From Pseudomonas fluorescens (lineage in GTDB: Bacteria > Pseudomonadota > Gammaproteobacteria > Pseudomonadales > Pseudomonadaceae): 64,000 nt of DNA. Positions 23,340 to 32,008 of this stretch are shown here, piece by piece (position 1 is the stretch's first letter; each line of letters opens with the position of its first letter). The DNA is taken from the NCBI RefSeq assembly GCF_900636825.1, contig NZ_LR134318.1:839501-903500 (forward strand). The letters run 5' to 3'. Both the position numbers and the translations under genes were made by a program. The notes beneath the pieces were generated by a model. It was not told where the DNA came from. It did no database searches and saw nothing but the letters and a program-made list of their open reading frames with translations.

Positions 23340-24097
23340 ATCTGACCCCCTTGAATTTCAGCGGCGCTGAGATCCGCGTGATCACCGATGCCCAGGGTGA
23401 GCCATGGTTTGTCGCCAAGGATGTCGCCGATCTCCTCGAGTACTCGAACCCTCATGAGGCGGTCCGCACGCATTGCAAGGGGGTGAGGGAAATCCTCATC
23501 CCTTCCGCAGGCGGCGACCAGATGACGAAAGTCATGCCTGAGCGGGATGTTTACCGACTGATCATGCGCTCGAAGATGCCCGCGGCAGAGGCATTCGAGG
23601 AGTGGGTCGTGGGTGAGGTATTGCCCAGCATTCGCAAGACGGGCAGTTATCAGCAACCGATGACGCCAGGCGAGCAACTGTTGGCGCAGGCTCAAGCGGT
23701 GATCAACGTCGAACGCCAACAGGCGGAGCAGCAGGTCGCGCTGGCGCGGATCGAGACGCGCGTGGCCAACGTAGAGCAGGTCCGTTACCTCGACTCAAGG
23801 CCGGCCGGTTTCGAATCCATGACCACCATCCGCGAGCGAATCAACTTGCGCCATGGCATCCCGCCGTGGGTGGTCAACGCCGTGATGCGCGATATCCCCG
23901 GCGCGCCTCTGCCGTTCGCCATGGTGCGCAGCCACGCCGACGACGGCGCCCAGCCATACGCGATCTGGCCAACAGCCGACATCACCCGTCGCTTCGACCG
24001 GTTCGTTGCCGAGTGCACTTTCGTCACGGCCGAGCGAGCCACCCACCCCGATATTCAGCAAGGCCGGTTCAAGCTGCGCCAGAGGACTTCCGCATGA
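23336..24097 (+). CDS. phage antirepressor, BRO-N family
   Basis: 253 residues. The N-terminal BRO domain spans about 1-105: IRVITDAQGEPWFVAKDVAD, then VMPERDVYRLIMRSKMPAAE and FEEWVVGEVLPSIRKTGSY. The C-terminal half is a separate antirepressor/KilA-C-type domain with FESMTTIRERINLRHGIPPW. Known relatives bind DNA or neutralise repressors. Its place in the early operon suggests it can release CI control. Confidence 0.85.
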   Translation: MNLTPLNFSGAEIRVITDAQGEPWFVAKDVADLLEYSNPHEAVRTHCKGVREILIPSAGGDQMTKVMPERDVYRLIMRSKMPAAEAFEEWVVGEVLPSIRKTGSYQQPMTPGEQLLAQAQAVINVERQQAEQQVALARIETRVANVEQVRYLDSRPAGFESMTTIRERINLRHGIPPWVVNAVMRDIPGAPLPFAMVRSHADDGAQPYAIWPTADITRRFDRFVAECTFVTAERATHPDIQQGRFKLRQRTSA

Positions 24098-24426
24098 CTG
24101 AGAAAACAGCGAACCCGACCACGGAACCTACCGTGATCGACGAGGCGTACATGGAGCGCTTCACGAACGACCAGCTCGCATACAAGGCATGGACCGGCGC
24201 GGTCTTGGTGCAAGAGATCCTTTTCGACGAAGAGGGCATCGAGTACTGCATGCAGGACGCCAAGTTTGAGGCGGCGCACGCGGCGTTGGCACTGCGCGTG
24301 CTGGTGCGCCGACTGACTGGCATTAACCCGGACGAACTCCAGAAGGCTGTGCAGCAAAGGCAGCTTGAAGTTCTGGTGCTGGAGCCTGAAACGCCTCAAC
24401 TCCCTGTCTGGGAGACGCTGCAATGA
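24094..24426 (+). CDS. hypothetical early protein
   Basis: 110 residues, acidic, mainly helical (NDQLAYKAWTGAVLVQEILF). ATGA overlap with the antirepressor gene. No domain recognised. Confidence 0.65.
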   Translation: MTEKTANPTTEPTVIDEAYMERFTNDQLAYKAWTGAVLVQEILFDEEGIEYCMQDAKFEAAHAALALRVLVRRLTGINPDELQKAVQQRQLEVLVLEPETPQLPVWETLQ

Positions 24427-24647
24427 ACCGCCTCCCGCAAACCACAACCGCCGAGAAAGGCCCCGTGTCGCTAATCGCTGGCCCGTGGCCGAGCTACAGC
24501 CAATTCAAAGGATTGCCAGAGTGTGATCGCTGGGTCATGTACTCGAGCGCGAAGGCCTATCGCCAAGCTCTGGAGGATCAGGGGCTGGTGATGGCTGAGA
24601 CCTATGACGCCTTCGTTCGTCGTGTGACCGGGGAGTTGGATATATGA
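24423..24647 (+). CDS. small hypothetical early protein
   Basis: 74 residues (GPWPSYSQFKGLPECDRWVM). Coupled at both ends by 4-base overlaps. No domain recognised; its place before the initiator suggests a replication accessory. Confidence 0.62.
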   Translation: MNRLPQTTTAEKGPVSLIAGPWPSYSQFKGLPECDRWVMYSSAKAYRQALEDQGLVMAETYDAFVRRVTGELDI

Positions 24648-25408
24648 ACACCGACACCCCGCGCAAATTTCAAGGCGTGTGGATCCCGGCCGAACGCTGG
24701 CTCGATCGCACGCTGTCGCCCAACGAGAAAGTCATGCTCGGTGAGATTTCGAGTCTGGATACCGGTCCTCGCGGCTGTTACGCGACCAATGCTCACTTCG
24801 CCGCATTCTTCAATCTGTCGATTTCTCGGGTCTCCGAGATCATCAGCGGGCTCGTTGATAAGGGGCACTTGCGGGTGGATCTGATCCGCGAAGGAAAGCG
24901 TGTTGTCGAGCGACGACTTCGACTTGTCGACCCCTTCGGTTTTCCGAATACCCCTTCGGAAAACGCTGCGAACCCCTTCGGAAAAGGCGTCGAACCCCCT
25001 TCGGAAAACACGCAGGGGAGCAATACACACAGCAACAATACAAGGAGCACTAAAAACCATTCGGTATCTGGCGAAGGGAAAGTGCTTTCGGATGAAGGGT
25101 TTGAGCAGTTCTGGAAACTGTACCCCAAGAAGAAATCACGCAAGGACGCCGCCAAGGCATGGGCGAAGCTGAAGCCCAACGATGACCTACGCGAGACCTT
25201 GATCACCGCTTTGGGCAGCCACTGCGTCTCCGAGGACTGGGCGAAGGATGGCGGGCGTTACATCCCGAACGCCGCGACCTGGCTCAACGGCGAGCGCTGG
25301 CATGACGAGCTCGCGCCGGCGACTGGGAAAACATCGACCTTCACCAACCTGCCGCAACACGAAGCAGACGCTTATCCGGAGGTGCCGCATGGCCAAACCA
25401 ATTTCTAA
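24644..25408 (+). CDS. phage replication initiator, O-like (HTH plus C-terminal domain)
   Basis: 254 residues. A winged-helix N-terminal domain (LSPNEKVMLGEISSLDTGPR, FFNLSISRVSEIISGLVDKG) resembles lambda O or DnaD-type proteins. A Pro/Ser/Asn-rich linker (95-145) follows, then a C-terminal domain typical of Pseudomonas phage replication proteins (FEQFWKLYPKKKSRKDAAKA, YIPNAATWLNGERWHDE). The linker DNA holds four iterons, as lambda ori lies inside O. It overlaps the helicase loader gene by 20 bases. Confidence 0.82.
   Translation: MNTDTPRKFQGVWIPAERWLDRTLSPNEKVMLGEISSLDTGPRGCYATNAHFAAFFNLSISRVSEIISGLVDKGHLRVDLIREGKRVVERRLRLVDPFGFPNTPSENAANPFGKGVEPPSENTQGSNTHSNNTRSTKNHSVSGEGKVLSDEGFEQFWKLYPKKKSRKDAAKAWAKLKPNDDLRETLITALGSHCVSEDWAKDGGRYIPNAATWLNGERWHDELAPATGKTSTFTNLPQHEADAYPEVPHGQTNF
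24931..25008 (+). repeat. iteron cluster, candidate phage replication origin
   Basis: Four copies of CCCCTTCGG at 24931, 24951, 24973 and 24996, spaced 20, 22 and 23 bases. The last three continue GAAAA; the first continues TTTTCCG, making a local palindrome. They lie within the initiator coding sequence and are followed by an A-rich stretch (25019-25060). Confidence 0.75.
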
Positions 25409-26192
25409 GTTCAGCCGCGTGCCGGATGTTCGCTTTTTCGAGGCACAGTGCCCGGTGCATGGCACAGTCGACGGCGCCGAGGTGGAGCAATTCGACGGGT
25501 CCTATCTAGTGCGCGCTTGCCGCCGGTGCCAGTGGGAGGCGATGAACACCGCCGACAAACGCAGCGAAGCCCACGCCGAGGCGCTGGCCCGCCGTAAAGC
25601 GACGACGCTGAACGAGTTGCTGATCGGATCGGGTATTACGCCGCGGTTCGCGGAGTGCACGCTGGAGAACTTCACCACCGGTGCGGTGCTGGAAAAGGTC
25701 CGCGCCTTGTCGACCTGTCAGTCGTACGTTGATCAGTTCGAAGTGAACTACCGCGCCGGCCGCTCGCTGATCCTTTCCGGCAACGTTGGTACCGGGAAAA
25801 CGCATCTGGCCAGCGGGATGGTTCAGCAGGTCATTCGGAAGTTCAGCGCAGCGGCGTTGATCGTTTCGGCCGCAGAGATCATCCGCATCGCCAAGGGCGC
25901 GATGGTGCGCGGCGCTGACTACACCGAGCGCGACGTGATCAACGAACTAGCGAGCCTGGACCTGCTGGTGATCGACGAGATTGGCGCGCAGAAGGGGAGC
26001 GAGTACGAACTGGGATTGCTCCATGAAGTCATCGATCGCCGGTATCAGCTTGTCCTGCCCACTGTGGTGGTGTCCAACCTGCCGGCCAATGCTCTCGACC
26101 AGTTCATCGGAGACCGCGCGCTCGATCGCCTACGCCAGAGCGGTGGTCATGCAGTCGGCTTCAGCTGGTCTTCGATGAGGGCCACCGCATGA
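25389..26192 (+). CDS. DnaC-like helicase loader
   Basis: 267 residues from ATG 25389. An N-terminal Cys motif (CPVHG...CRRCQWE) could bind zinc. The AAA+ core has Walker A SGNVGTGKTHLA near 127 and Walker B LLVIDEIGAQKGSEYE near 190, then sensor VVVSNLPANAL and the arginine region GDRALDRLRQ. In this family it loads the replicative helicase onto the origin. The helicase gene follows with a 4-base overlap. Confidence 0.87.
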   Translation: MAKPISKFSRVPDVRFFEAQCPVHGTVDGAEVEQFDGSYLVRACRRCQWEAMNTADKRSEAHAEALARRKATTLNELLIGSGITPRFAECTLENFTTGAVLEKVRALSTCQSYVDQFEVNYRAGRSLILSGNVGTGKTHLASGMVQQVIRKFSAAALIVSAAEIIRIAKGAMVRGADYTERDVINELASLDLLVIDEIGAQKGSEYELGLLHEVIDRRYQLVLPTVVVSNLPANALDQFIGDRALDRLRQSGGHAVGFSWSSMRATA

Positions 26193-27565
26193 GTGAATAT
26201 CGCGAACTGTTCAGTGATGAGGCTGAACACGCTTTGCTGGGGGCGATGCTGCTGGATGGCGAGCTGTTCGACGCCATCACCAGCCAGGTCTCCTCAGCAG
26301 ACTTTCATGATCCGGAGAATGCCGCGCTGTTCCAAACGATGATTGGCTGTCATGCAACTGGAAGCCCGGTTGACCCGGTAACGCTGCACGACTTCGCTGA
26401 ATATCTCCCGAGCGGCACCCGAACACTGGCCTACGCCGCCGAGCTGGCACGCAACACGCCCAGCACCGCCAACTGGAAGGCCTATGCCAAGGTTGTGACC
26501 GAGCGCGCCGTGCTGCGCCGCTTGGTGGACGCTGCCGACGCGGTGCGGGAGTTGGCAACCGAGAATCGGCCTGTCGCCGAAATCATCGCCAGCGCCCAGC
26601 AGGCAATGGCGGATCTGCGAGACCTGCAGACCGGTGAGCCTGACTACAAGCGCATGGACGAGGTGGTGAATCGCAACATCGACATCATCGACTCCAAGTT
26701 CAACGGCAAGCTGCAATCTGGCTTGTCGACCGGGCTGGTCGATCTGGACAAATTGATCCGTGGTCTGCGCAAAAAGACCGTCACCATCGTGGCCGGTCTG
26801 CCGGGGAGCGGTAAAACCACGCTCGGCCTGCAGATCGCGCAGCACGTCGCATGCAGCGGCGCCGGCGTAGGCATGGTGTTCTCGTTGGAGATGCCGGAGG
26901 AGGAGTTGGGTAATCGTGCGCTGGCATCCATTGGTGGTATTGACCTGCGAAAGCTCGATGACGGACAGCTGCAGGATGATGACTGGCCGCGGCTGACTTC
27001 GGCGGTGAGCAGGATCGTCGACGTGCCGCTGTTCGTTTGCGACAAGTCCGGTCTGACGGTGGCGCGCATTCGCAGCATCGCCCGCGAGGTGCAGCGCGCT
27101 CATGGTCTCGACGTAGTGGTGATCGATTACATCGGCCTGATCGGCTCCGACGGGAAGGCGTTCAACCGCACTTCGGAACTGGGGAAGATCTCGACCGGCA
27201 TCGTAAACATTGCCAAGGAGTTGGAGGTGCCGGTGATTCTGCTGGCGCAACTCAACCGCGACTCGACCAAGAGACCGGGCAAGAAGCCGATCGCCTCGGA
27301 TCTGCGCGATTCCGGCCAGATCGAGGCGGACGCCCACTGCATCATCCTCGTACATCGCGACATGGATTCGGAGGAAGGCCAGAACGGAGTTACCGAGCTG
27401 ATCATGCCCAAGTGCAGGCACGCGCCGGTCGGTTCATGTCTCGTTCAGCAGCAGGGCCAATACGCGCGATTCATCAATTTCGCCGGCAACCGTGAGCCGA
27501 GCAACGAGGAGATCGAAATGGGCCGCTCGTTCGCTAGCCAGTACCGGGGGAGACCGCAATCATGA
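26189..27565 (+). CDS. replicative DNA helicase, DnaB family
   Basis: 458 residues. An N-terminal DnaB helical domain (EAEHALLGAML-like; actual DEAEHALLGAMLLDGELFD) leads to the RecA-like motor. Walker A is GLPGSGKTTLGLQIA near 206, Walker B VVVIDYIGLI near 311, then ILLAQLNRDSTKRPGKKP and the Arg-finger region DLRDSGQIEADAHCI. Complete length. Acts with the DnaC-like loader at the iteron origin. Confidence 0.92.
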   Translation: MSEYRELFSDEAEHALLGAMLLDGELFDAITSQVSSADFHDPENAALFQTMIGCHATGSPVDPVTLHDFAEYLPSGTRTLAYAAELARNTPSTANWKAYAKVVTERAVLRRLVDAADAVRELATENRPVAEIIASAQQAMADLRDLQTGEPDYKRMDEVVNRNIDIIDSKFNGKLQSGLSTGLVDLDKLIRGLRKKTVTIVAGLPGSGKTTLGLQIAQHVACSGAGVGMVFSLEMPEEELGNRALASIGGIDLRKLDDGQLQDDDWPRLTSAVSRIVDVPLFVCDKSGLTVARIRSIAREVQRAHGLDVVVIDYIGLIGSDGKAFNRTSELGKISTGIVNIAKELEVPVILLAQLNRDSTKRPGKKPIASDLRDSGQIEADAHCIILVHRDMDSEEGQNGVTELIMPKCRHAPVGSCLVQQQGQYARFINFAGNREPSNEEIEMGRSFASQYRGRPQS

Positions 27566-28926
27566 CCCTGAGTCCAAGAAGAACACTCGTTGTGTCCATG
27601 AGTGATGCCGAGATCCGCCGGCACCAGAACAGCGACATTCGGCAGCTGCGTGATCCGCGGTATCACCAGTTGCGTTTCCGGTATTCGACGGTGGACCGCG
27701 CCAGAGGTGCCTGGCACGTTGTGATCGCCGGACGGTGGGGCAAGGCAGGCGACTATCCCGGAATCAACGCCAAAGCGATGCTGGCCACACTGCCGGCCAT
27801 CCTTACCCGCCGCTCTGCTGACCCGGCTGCCAAATCCACGGCCACCAGTTGGTCAACGATGGAAGAACTGCTGATTTGGTACCAAGACCGCATGCTCCGC
27901 GACCGCTCGCTGTCCGAGAAACGCAAAGCTAGCGCCAAGTCGGCCTTGAAACGACATCTGCTGCCACGCTTGGGGCGATTGTCGCTAGCGGAACTGAACC
28001 GGCCAGCGATCGATCGCCTGTTATTGATGCCGATGCAGGAGCGTTATGCGTTGTCGTTCGTGCGCTCGGTTTGGGGTGTACTCGGCGTGGCCGTGCGACA
28101 GGCCTACCGCCTTGACCTGCTGGCCATAAACCCGCTGGCTGGCCTGGAGTTCACCGACTTCGTGCGGACCAAGATCAAGGCAAAAGCAGCGCGCCTCCAC
28201 TCCGACGATGTTCCCGGGCTGCTGGAAATGCTGTCCTGCCAGTTCGACGAATCGCCGGCGGCATGTGCACTGGCTGGGCTGATGCTCTGCCACGGAACGC
28301 GCCTAGGCGAAACCCGGCTGGCGCGCTGGAAGAACGTCAACACCGTCACCGGTAAGTGGTTCATCCCGGCAGCCGACACCAAAACCAAAGCGGCGCACAC
28401 CCTGCCGCTGACCGTCCAGGCCACAGCGCTGATCGAGCGGTATCGGCGTTCCCAACAGGAGCGGGGCTACACCGGGCAGTTCCTGTTTCCGGGTAGCGCT
28501 GGGCATGCCCTCAGCGCGACCAAGGCAAGCACCATGTTCACGCATCTGGCGCATGGCGAATGGTCGAGCCACGACCTGCGCAAGGTGGCTCGTACAGCAT
28601 GGACTGACCTGGGTGTCGACTACATGGTCGGGGAGCTGCTGCTCAACCACGCCATGAAGGATCTCGACCAGGCATACATTCACACTTCCGCCGAGCAGCT
28701 CAAGCGGCAGGCCTTGGAGACTTGGCATGCCTATCTCGATCAACGAGGTTTCGAGGCATTGCACGGCGAGACATTCGCGAGACAGGAAGGCAAGTCGTTA
28801 CCCGCCGAGACCATGAATAACGAGGCTTCCAGCGTGAATCAGTATCCACTTCCGAGGAGGAGGTTTTTAGACAAAAGCGAGACTCCGGACACACCAAACC
28901 ATCAGCAAGGAGACGGCAATGAGTAA
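27562..28926 (+). CDS. second tyrosine recombinase, within the replication operon
   Basis: 454 residues. A core-binding domain spans about 95-190 (SWSTMEELLIWYQDRMLRDR), then a catalytic domain. Visible residues are Arg in LCHGTRLGETRL, His-x-x-Arg in SSHDLRKVARTAW, Asn-His in LLNHAMKDLD, and Tyr in QAYIHTSAEQL. A 60-residue polar tail ends the protein. It is coupled to dnaB (ATGA), far from either att site, so it is unlikely to be the main integrase. Possible roles are resolution of genome multimers or another late recombination step. Confidence 0.82.
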   Translation: MTLSPRRTLVVSMSDAEIRRHQNSDIRQLRDPRYHQLRFRYSTVDRARGAWHVVIAGRWGKAGDYPGINAKAMLATLPAILTRRSADPAAKSTATSWSTMEELLIWYQDRMLRDRSLSEKRKASAKSALKRHLLPRLGRLSLAELNRPAIDRLLLMPMQERYALSFVRSVWGVLGVAVRQAYRLDLLAINPLAGLEFTDFVRTKIKAKAARLHSDDVPGLLEMLSCQFDESPAACALAGLMLCHGTRLGETRLARWKNVNTVTGKWFIPAADTKTKAAHTLPLTVQATALIERYRRSQQERGYTGQFLFPGSAGHALSATKASTMFTHLAHGEWSSHDLRKVARTAWTDLGVDYMVGELLLNHAMKDLDQAYIHTSAEQLKRQALETWHAYLDQRGFEALHGETFARQEGKSLPAETMNNEASSVNQYPLPRRRFLDKSETPDTPNHQQGDGNE

Positions 28927-29218
28927 CGTCACAGCGGCATTGCCGCGGAAAAGCCTGCTTGAGCATGAGCGTAAATTTTTGAAGATCGCCGGCGAGGGCT
29001 TAGCCCAAGAGAAAATCGGCGGTGCCGCCGCTATGGCCTGTCTGCTGGACATGGTCGCCAGTTGGCACGCTACCCGGGTGAACATCGGGTTCGGTGACTA
29101 CTGCAAGCGTTGGGTCGCCGAAGGAAACGCAAAGAGCAAGACGGCGGATCGTCTATTGCGCAACCTGCTGGGGCTGGACGATGCACCGCCGCCGCGCCGA
29201 ATCCGGAGGGCTGCCTGA
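28919..29218 (+). CDS. hypothetical early protein
   Basis: 99 residues, basic, helical (HERKFLKIAGEGLAQEKIGG; ending PPPRRIRRAA). Overlaps both neighbours by a few bases. May bind nucleic acid by charge; no family recognised. Confidence 0.62.
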   Translation: MSNVTAALPRKSLLEHERKFLKIAGEGLAQEKIGGAAAMACLLDMVASWHATRVNIGFGDYCKRWVAEGNAKSKTADRLLRNLLGLDDAPPPRRIRRAA

Positions 29219-29766
29219 TGTCGGTCTACCGAAGCGCCGAACATGGCGTTATGCGAGCGATGAACGTCGATTCGATCTCTTTGCACAAAGGCGCGGGCTG
29301 GCAGAACAAATATCCGTCGGAGGGGTGGGAGGCTAAACGGGCTGACAATCCATGCCCAATGGATCGTTTCGACCAGCTCACTCAGGACAGTATGACGCGG
29401 TCACTGTTGCGTCGTGTCTTGGCACCGCATCACTGGCAGGTGCTGGTGGCTCACTTCATGGTCGATCTGGACGGCTCAACCCAGCAGCAGCGGATTGCGG
29501 CCATCGCTCACCTGGTGCGCTCGGCGCCGGGGAGGGCGCACCATTTGTTCAAAACGAAGTGCGTGACTGCATGGGCGACGCCGCGCCTGCCGGACTCGTT
29601 CATGGTGTTGCACACTTGGGACAACGCAGACACGCCAACACCGGAGAAAACTCTGTATCGATGGCGATCGGACATCCGCAACTGGCTGGAGGCCGAGCGC
29701 GATACAGCGATTAGTTCGGCGTGGGTAATTCTCAACGAAGCGAAGCTGATTGCAGAAAGTGCTTGA
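29218..29766 (+). CDS. hypothetical protein in the late-regulator position
   Basis: 182 residues from ATG 29218 (TGATG overlap, GGAGG upstream). Motifs include SMTRSLLRRVLAPHHWQVLV and EKTLYRWRSDIRNWLEAERD, predicted helical. It is the last gene of the early operon, before a terminator and the late genes, where lambdoid phages encode the Q antiterminator. No sequence proof of that role. Confidence 0.6.
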   Translation: MSVYRSAEHGVMRAMNVDSISLHKGAGWQNKYPSEGWEAKRADNPCPMDRFDQLTQDSMTRSLLRRVLAPHHWQVLVAHFMVDLDGSTQQQRIAAIAHLVRSAPGRAHHLFKTKCVTAWATPRLPDSFMVLHTWDNADTPTPEKTLYRWRSDIRNWLEAERDTAISSAWVILNEAKLIAESA

Positions 29767-29833
29767 TTCGCTGAGAAAATGAGAATTTAATTACCCACAT
29801 TGCGGTTCTGCGTCTTGAAGATGCGAACCCCCA

Positions 29834-29862
29834 AAGCCCAACCATCGAGTTGGGCTTTTTAC
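29834..29862 (+). terminator. terminator of the early operon
   Basis: AAAGCCCAAC / GTTGGGCTTT hairpin ending in TTTTT, 70 bases after the last early gene. Confidence 0.85.
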
Positions 29863-29877
29863 TGATCAGGGACGAAT

Positions 29878-30156
29878 ATGCTTCTCATAACTTTGCAAGA
29901 AATGCTTTGGCCTCCGGAAGGCGAGCCTGCCGAGGCGCCATCAAAAGCAGTGATTGCAATGGCAACCAACCTACCGCTTGAGCAGGCGCTGTCAGTGATT
30001 CTTGAGCACGAACACGCCTATAGACAGCGTTACTCTCAAGCGATCGAGCACAGGCTTCAGGCTGTCAGCAGCATTGATGACGTCAGCAAAAGTGTTCTGA
30101 TGGGTATGGATGTTCGACTCGTCGAAGATCTCGAGCTAACACCCGAAGCGTTTTAG
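29878..30156 (+). CDS. small hypothetical protein
   Basis: 92 residues, acidic, helical (NLPLEQALSVILEHEHAYRQ). A single gene enclosed by terminators on both sides, so it should be separately expressed, perhaps in the lysogen. No domain recognised. Confidence 0.5.
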   Translation: MLLITLQEMLWPPEGEPAEAPSKAVIAMATNLPLEQALSVILEHEHAYRQRYSQAIEHRLQAVSSIDDVSKSVLMGMDVRLVEDLELTPEAF

Positions 30157-30171
30157 TCTTTGATTTAAGAA

Positions 30172-30203
30172 AAAGCCCGGCCATTGCGTCGGGCTTTTTT
30201 GTG
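30172..30203 (+). terminator. Rho-independent terminator
   Basis: AAAAAGCCCG / CGGGCTTTTTT hairpin, 15 bases after the stop of the preceding small gene. Confidence 0.85.
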
Positions 30204-30247
30204 CCCCCGGTTCGTGACATGCTAATAAGCCATCACGGAAGGATCAC

Positions 30248-30715
30248 ATGATGCCTAGTTTTTCCGATCTGCAGGCCGCTTCGAGTGCGGCAATAAGTAA
30301 AGAACGTACCTACTGGAGCAACCTTGTTAGGCTACTTGAGGCGTTTGGAACGCAGTTTGTTGAATATTTGCAGCTGCCATCGCCAACCTACGTTCTGGAA
30401 GGCCGCGAGCGTCACTACGTAACGTTCACTCAGAAAAAATCAATAGGCACCATCTCGACCTTTGATCCATCGGATTACGAGAAGACGGAGCGCTCAATCC
30501 CTTTCACGATCAATGTGGCACTGCCCGACATTTCACAAGGAAATGTTCGTGAGATATCAATTGATCTCGCCTTGAGTGCAGTGGACGGCAAGCCCAGTAT
30601 TCACAGTGCAGAGTTTATTGGTGGCGAGCGTATTATTCGTTATGACTCCGTCGCATACCGTACTTCGATGGACAAAATTGCAGACGCTCTCAAAAGCAAG
30701 GCTGAAACCCTTTAG
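30248..30715 (+). CDS. hypothetical protein
   Basis: 155 residues (second Met at 30251 possible; GGAAGGATC upstream). Beta-rich middle (YVTFTQKKSIGTISTFDPSD), helical ends, no signal or membrane segment. AT-richer than the structural genes and followed by its own terminator, suggesting a cargo gene. Function unknown. Confidence 0.55.
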   Translation: MMPSFSDLQAASSAAISKERTYWSNLVRLLEAFGTQFVEYLQLPSPTYVLEGRERHYVTFTQKKSIGTISTFDPSDYEKTERSIPFTINVALPDISQGNVREISIDLALSAVDGKPSIHSAEFIGGERIIRYDSVAYRTSMDKIADALKSKAETL

Positions 30716-30741
30716 ACATTACCCGTTGTATACCATTCTGA

Positions 30742-30765
30742 CCCCGGCCGATTGCCGGGGTTTTT
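30742..30765 (+). terminator. Rho-independent terminator
   Basis: CCCCGGC / GCCGGGG hairpin followed by TTTTT, just after the preceding gene. Confidence 0.85.
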
Positions 30766-30782
30766 CGTTTATGGAGTATCGG

Positions 30783-31154
30783 ATGGACCCTACTGACCTC
30801 GGCCCAGGCACAGCCACCTGGCTGGGCGGTACTGGAACCGTGTTGCTGGCAGCATTCCTTTGGTTGCGTAAATTCCTGTCGAAGGATGCTGCCGACAGGG
30901 CGATGGATAACGCCGATATCTTCACGCTTCGCCGGCTGAATGAGCTGCTGGACTCCGAGCGCGTTGCACGAAAGGAGGCTGAAGCTCGCGCTGACCAGTT
31001 CGCCAAGGAGCGGAACGAGCTCGCCGCCGCAGTCGGGCGGATGGAAGGGAAGATTGAAGCCCTCACCAGCCAGGTCGCACAGCTCACCGCAACGGTAACC
31101 TCGCAGAGCGAAGAGATCGCCCGCCTGCGTACCAAGCTGGGAGGCATCAGCTGA
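30783..31154 (+). CDS. membrane protein with coiled coil, holin candidate
   Basis: 123 residues from ATG 30783 (GGAG 7 bases upstream). One hydrophobic segment (GTGTVLLAAFLWLRKFL) near 15-32, then a long Glu/Arg/Ala coiled coil to the end (EAEARADQFAKERNELAAAV). The stop overlaps the next membrane gene. No holin lies beside the endolysin at 50116, and this pair ahead of the packaging genes is the best candidate. Confidence 0.55.
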   Translation: MDPTDLGPGTATWLGGTGTVLLAAFLWLRKFLSKDAADRAMDNADIFTLRRLNELLDSERVARKEAEARADQFAKERNELAAAVGRMEGKIEALTSQVAQLTATVTSQSEEIARLRTKLGGIS

Positions 31155-31492
31155 TGGACAGATGCGCAATGGAATTCATCGCTCGCCGCTGGTGGCGCCG
31201 AGCAGAGATCTGGGTGATCGCTGCGCTGCTGCTCGCCGGCGGCCTGATCCTGGGTTACCAAGCCGGCGTGTGGTCAGCAAGCAGTGAGCAGACCAAGCAG
31301 CTCGCCGAAGTTCGCGCCGCCTACGATGCAGCGCTGGGCAAGCGCGACGTCCGCCTCAGTAGCTTGGCCGAGAAGACGCAGGATGCAGCGGTAAAAGTGC
31401 AGGAAGCGTCGAACTCAGCAGTCCAAGCCGCCGATACCGCGAGCAAGGCAGCAGAGAAGGTCAACGAAGCCGTTGAACGGCAAACGCCCTAA
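31154..31492 (+). CDS. small membrane protein with coiled coil
   Basis: 112 residues. One membrane segment (WVIAALLLAGGLILGYQAGV), then an Ala/Lys/Glu coiled coil (SKAAEKVNEAVE end). Translationally coupled (TGATG) to the previous membrane gene, so the two may form a membrane complex, holin-like or otherwise. Unproven. Confidence 0.55.
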   Translation: MDRCAMEFIARRWWRRAEIWVIAALLLAGGLILGYQAGVWSASSEQTKQLAEVRAAYDAALGKRDVRLSSLAEKTQDAAVKVQEASNSAVQAADTASKAAEKVNEAVERQTP

Positions 31493-31519
31493 CGCTTGCT
31501 GGATGGCTGGAGGTATTTG

Positions 31520-31861
31520 ATGGCTCGCCTAAAGACACTCGCGACTCGCGTCAAAACGCAGGGTGATCGAGTGGCAACAGCTGAGCCTGACTCATGGCGG
31601 GCTGATAAGCGAACATCCAACCAGCGTGGCTACACCTACGAGTGGCAGCAAGCGCGACTCGCTTTCCTCAATGACAACCCTCTGTGTGTGTACTGCGATC
31701 GTGAAGGTCGAGTCACTGCCGCGTGCATCGTCGACCACAAGATCCCGCATCGTGGTGACATGGTGCTGTTCTGGGATCAGGCCAACTGGCAGTCCTTGTG
31801 CAAGCCCTGCCACGACGCGGTGAAGAAGCGGGAAGAGGCGTTGATGACGCGTCAGGCGTGA
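31520..31861 (+). CDS. HNH endonuclease next to terminase
   Basis: 113 residues from ATG 31520 (GGAGG upstream). A Cys4 HNH fold: CVYCDREGRVTAACIVDHKI, then FWDQANWQSLCKPCHDAVKK. HNH proteins of this type lie directly before terminase genes in HK97-like cos phages and assist cleavage of the packaging site. The same order is kept here. Confidence 0.88.
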   Translation: MARLKTLATRVKTQGDRVATAEPDSWRADKRTSNQRGYTYEWQQARLAFLNDNPLCVYCDREGRVTAACIVDHKIPHRGDMVLFWDQANWQSLCKPCHDAVKKREEALMTRQA

Positions 31862-32008
31862 AGCACGTCGTTGCCCCGTCTGCCGCACCACCAAGGTGCA
31901 GCACGTCACTGCCCCACCGGGGGGGGGTGAAATTCTGGGAAGTGAATTTCTTCTAGACCACTCGCCCCCGCACGGACAGATTTTTTTCCTCTCATAGGTT
32001 TTTTGTTA
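31862..32008. other. candidate cos/packaging region
   Basis: 147 non-coding bases between the HNH and small terminase genes. It holds a run of nine G (31919-31927), an inverted repeat GAAATTC / GAATTTC (31929-31935 and 31944-31950) and a T-rich stretch. Location and structure fit a terminase recognition site. Confidence 0.5.

Noticed and set aside
24931..25008. CRISPR-like array
   Set aside because: Repeats are 9-14 bases with 20-23 base period, lie inside a coding sequence and have no cas genes; iterons explain them.
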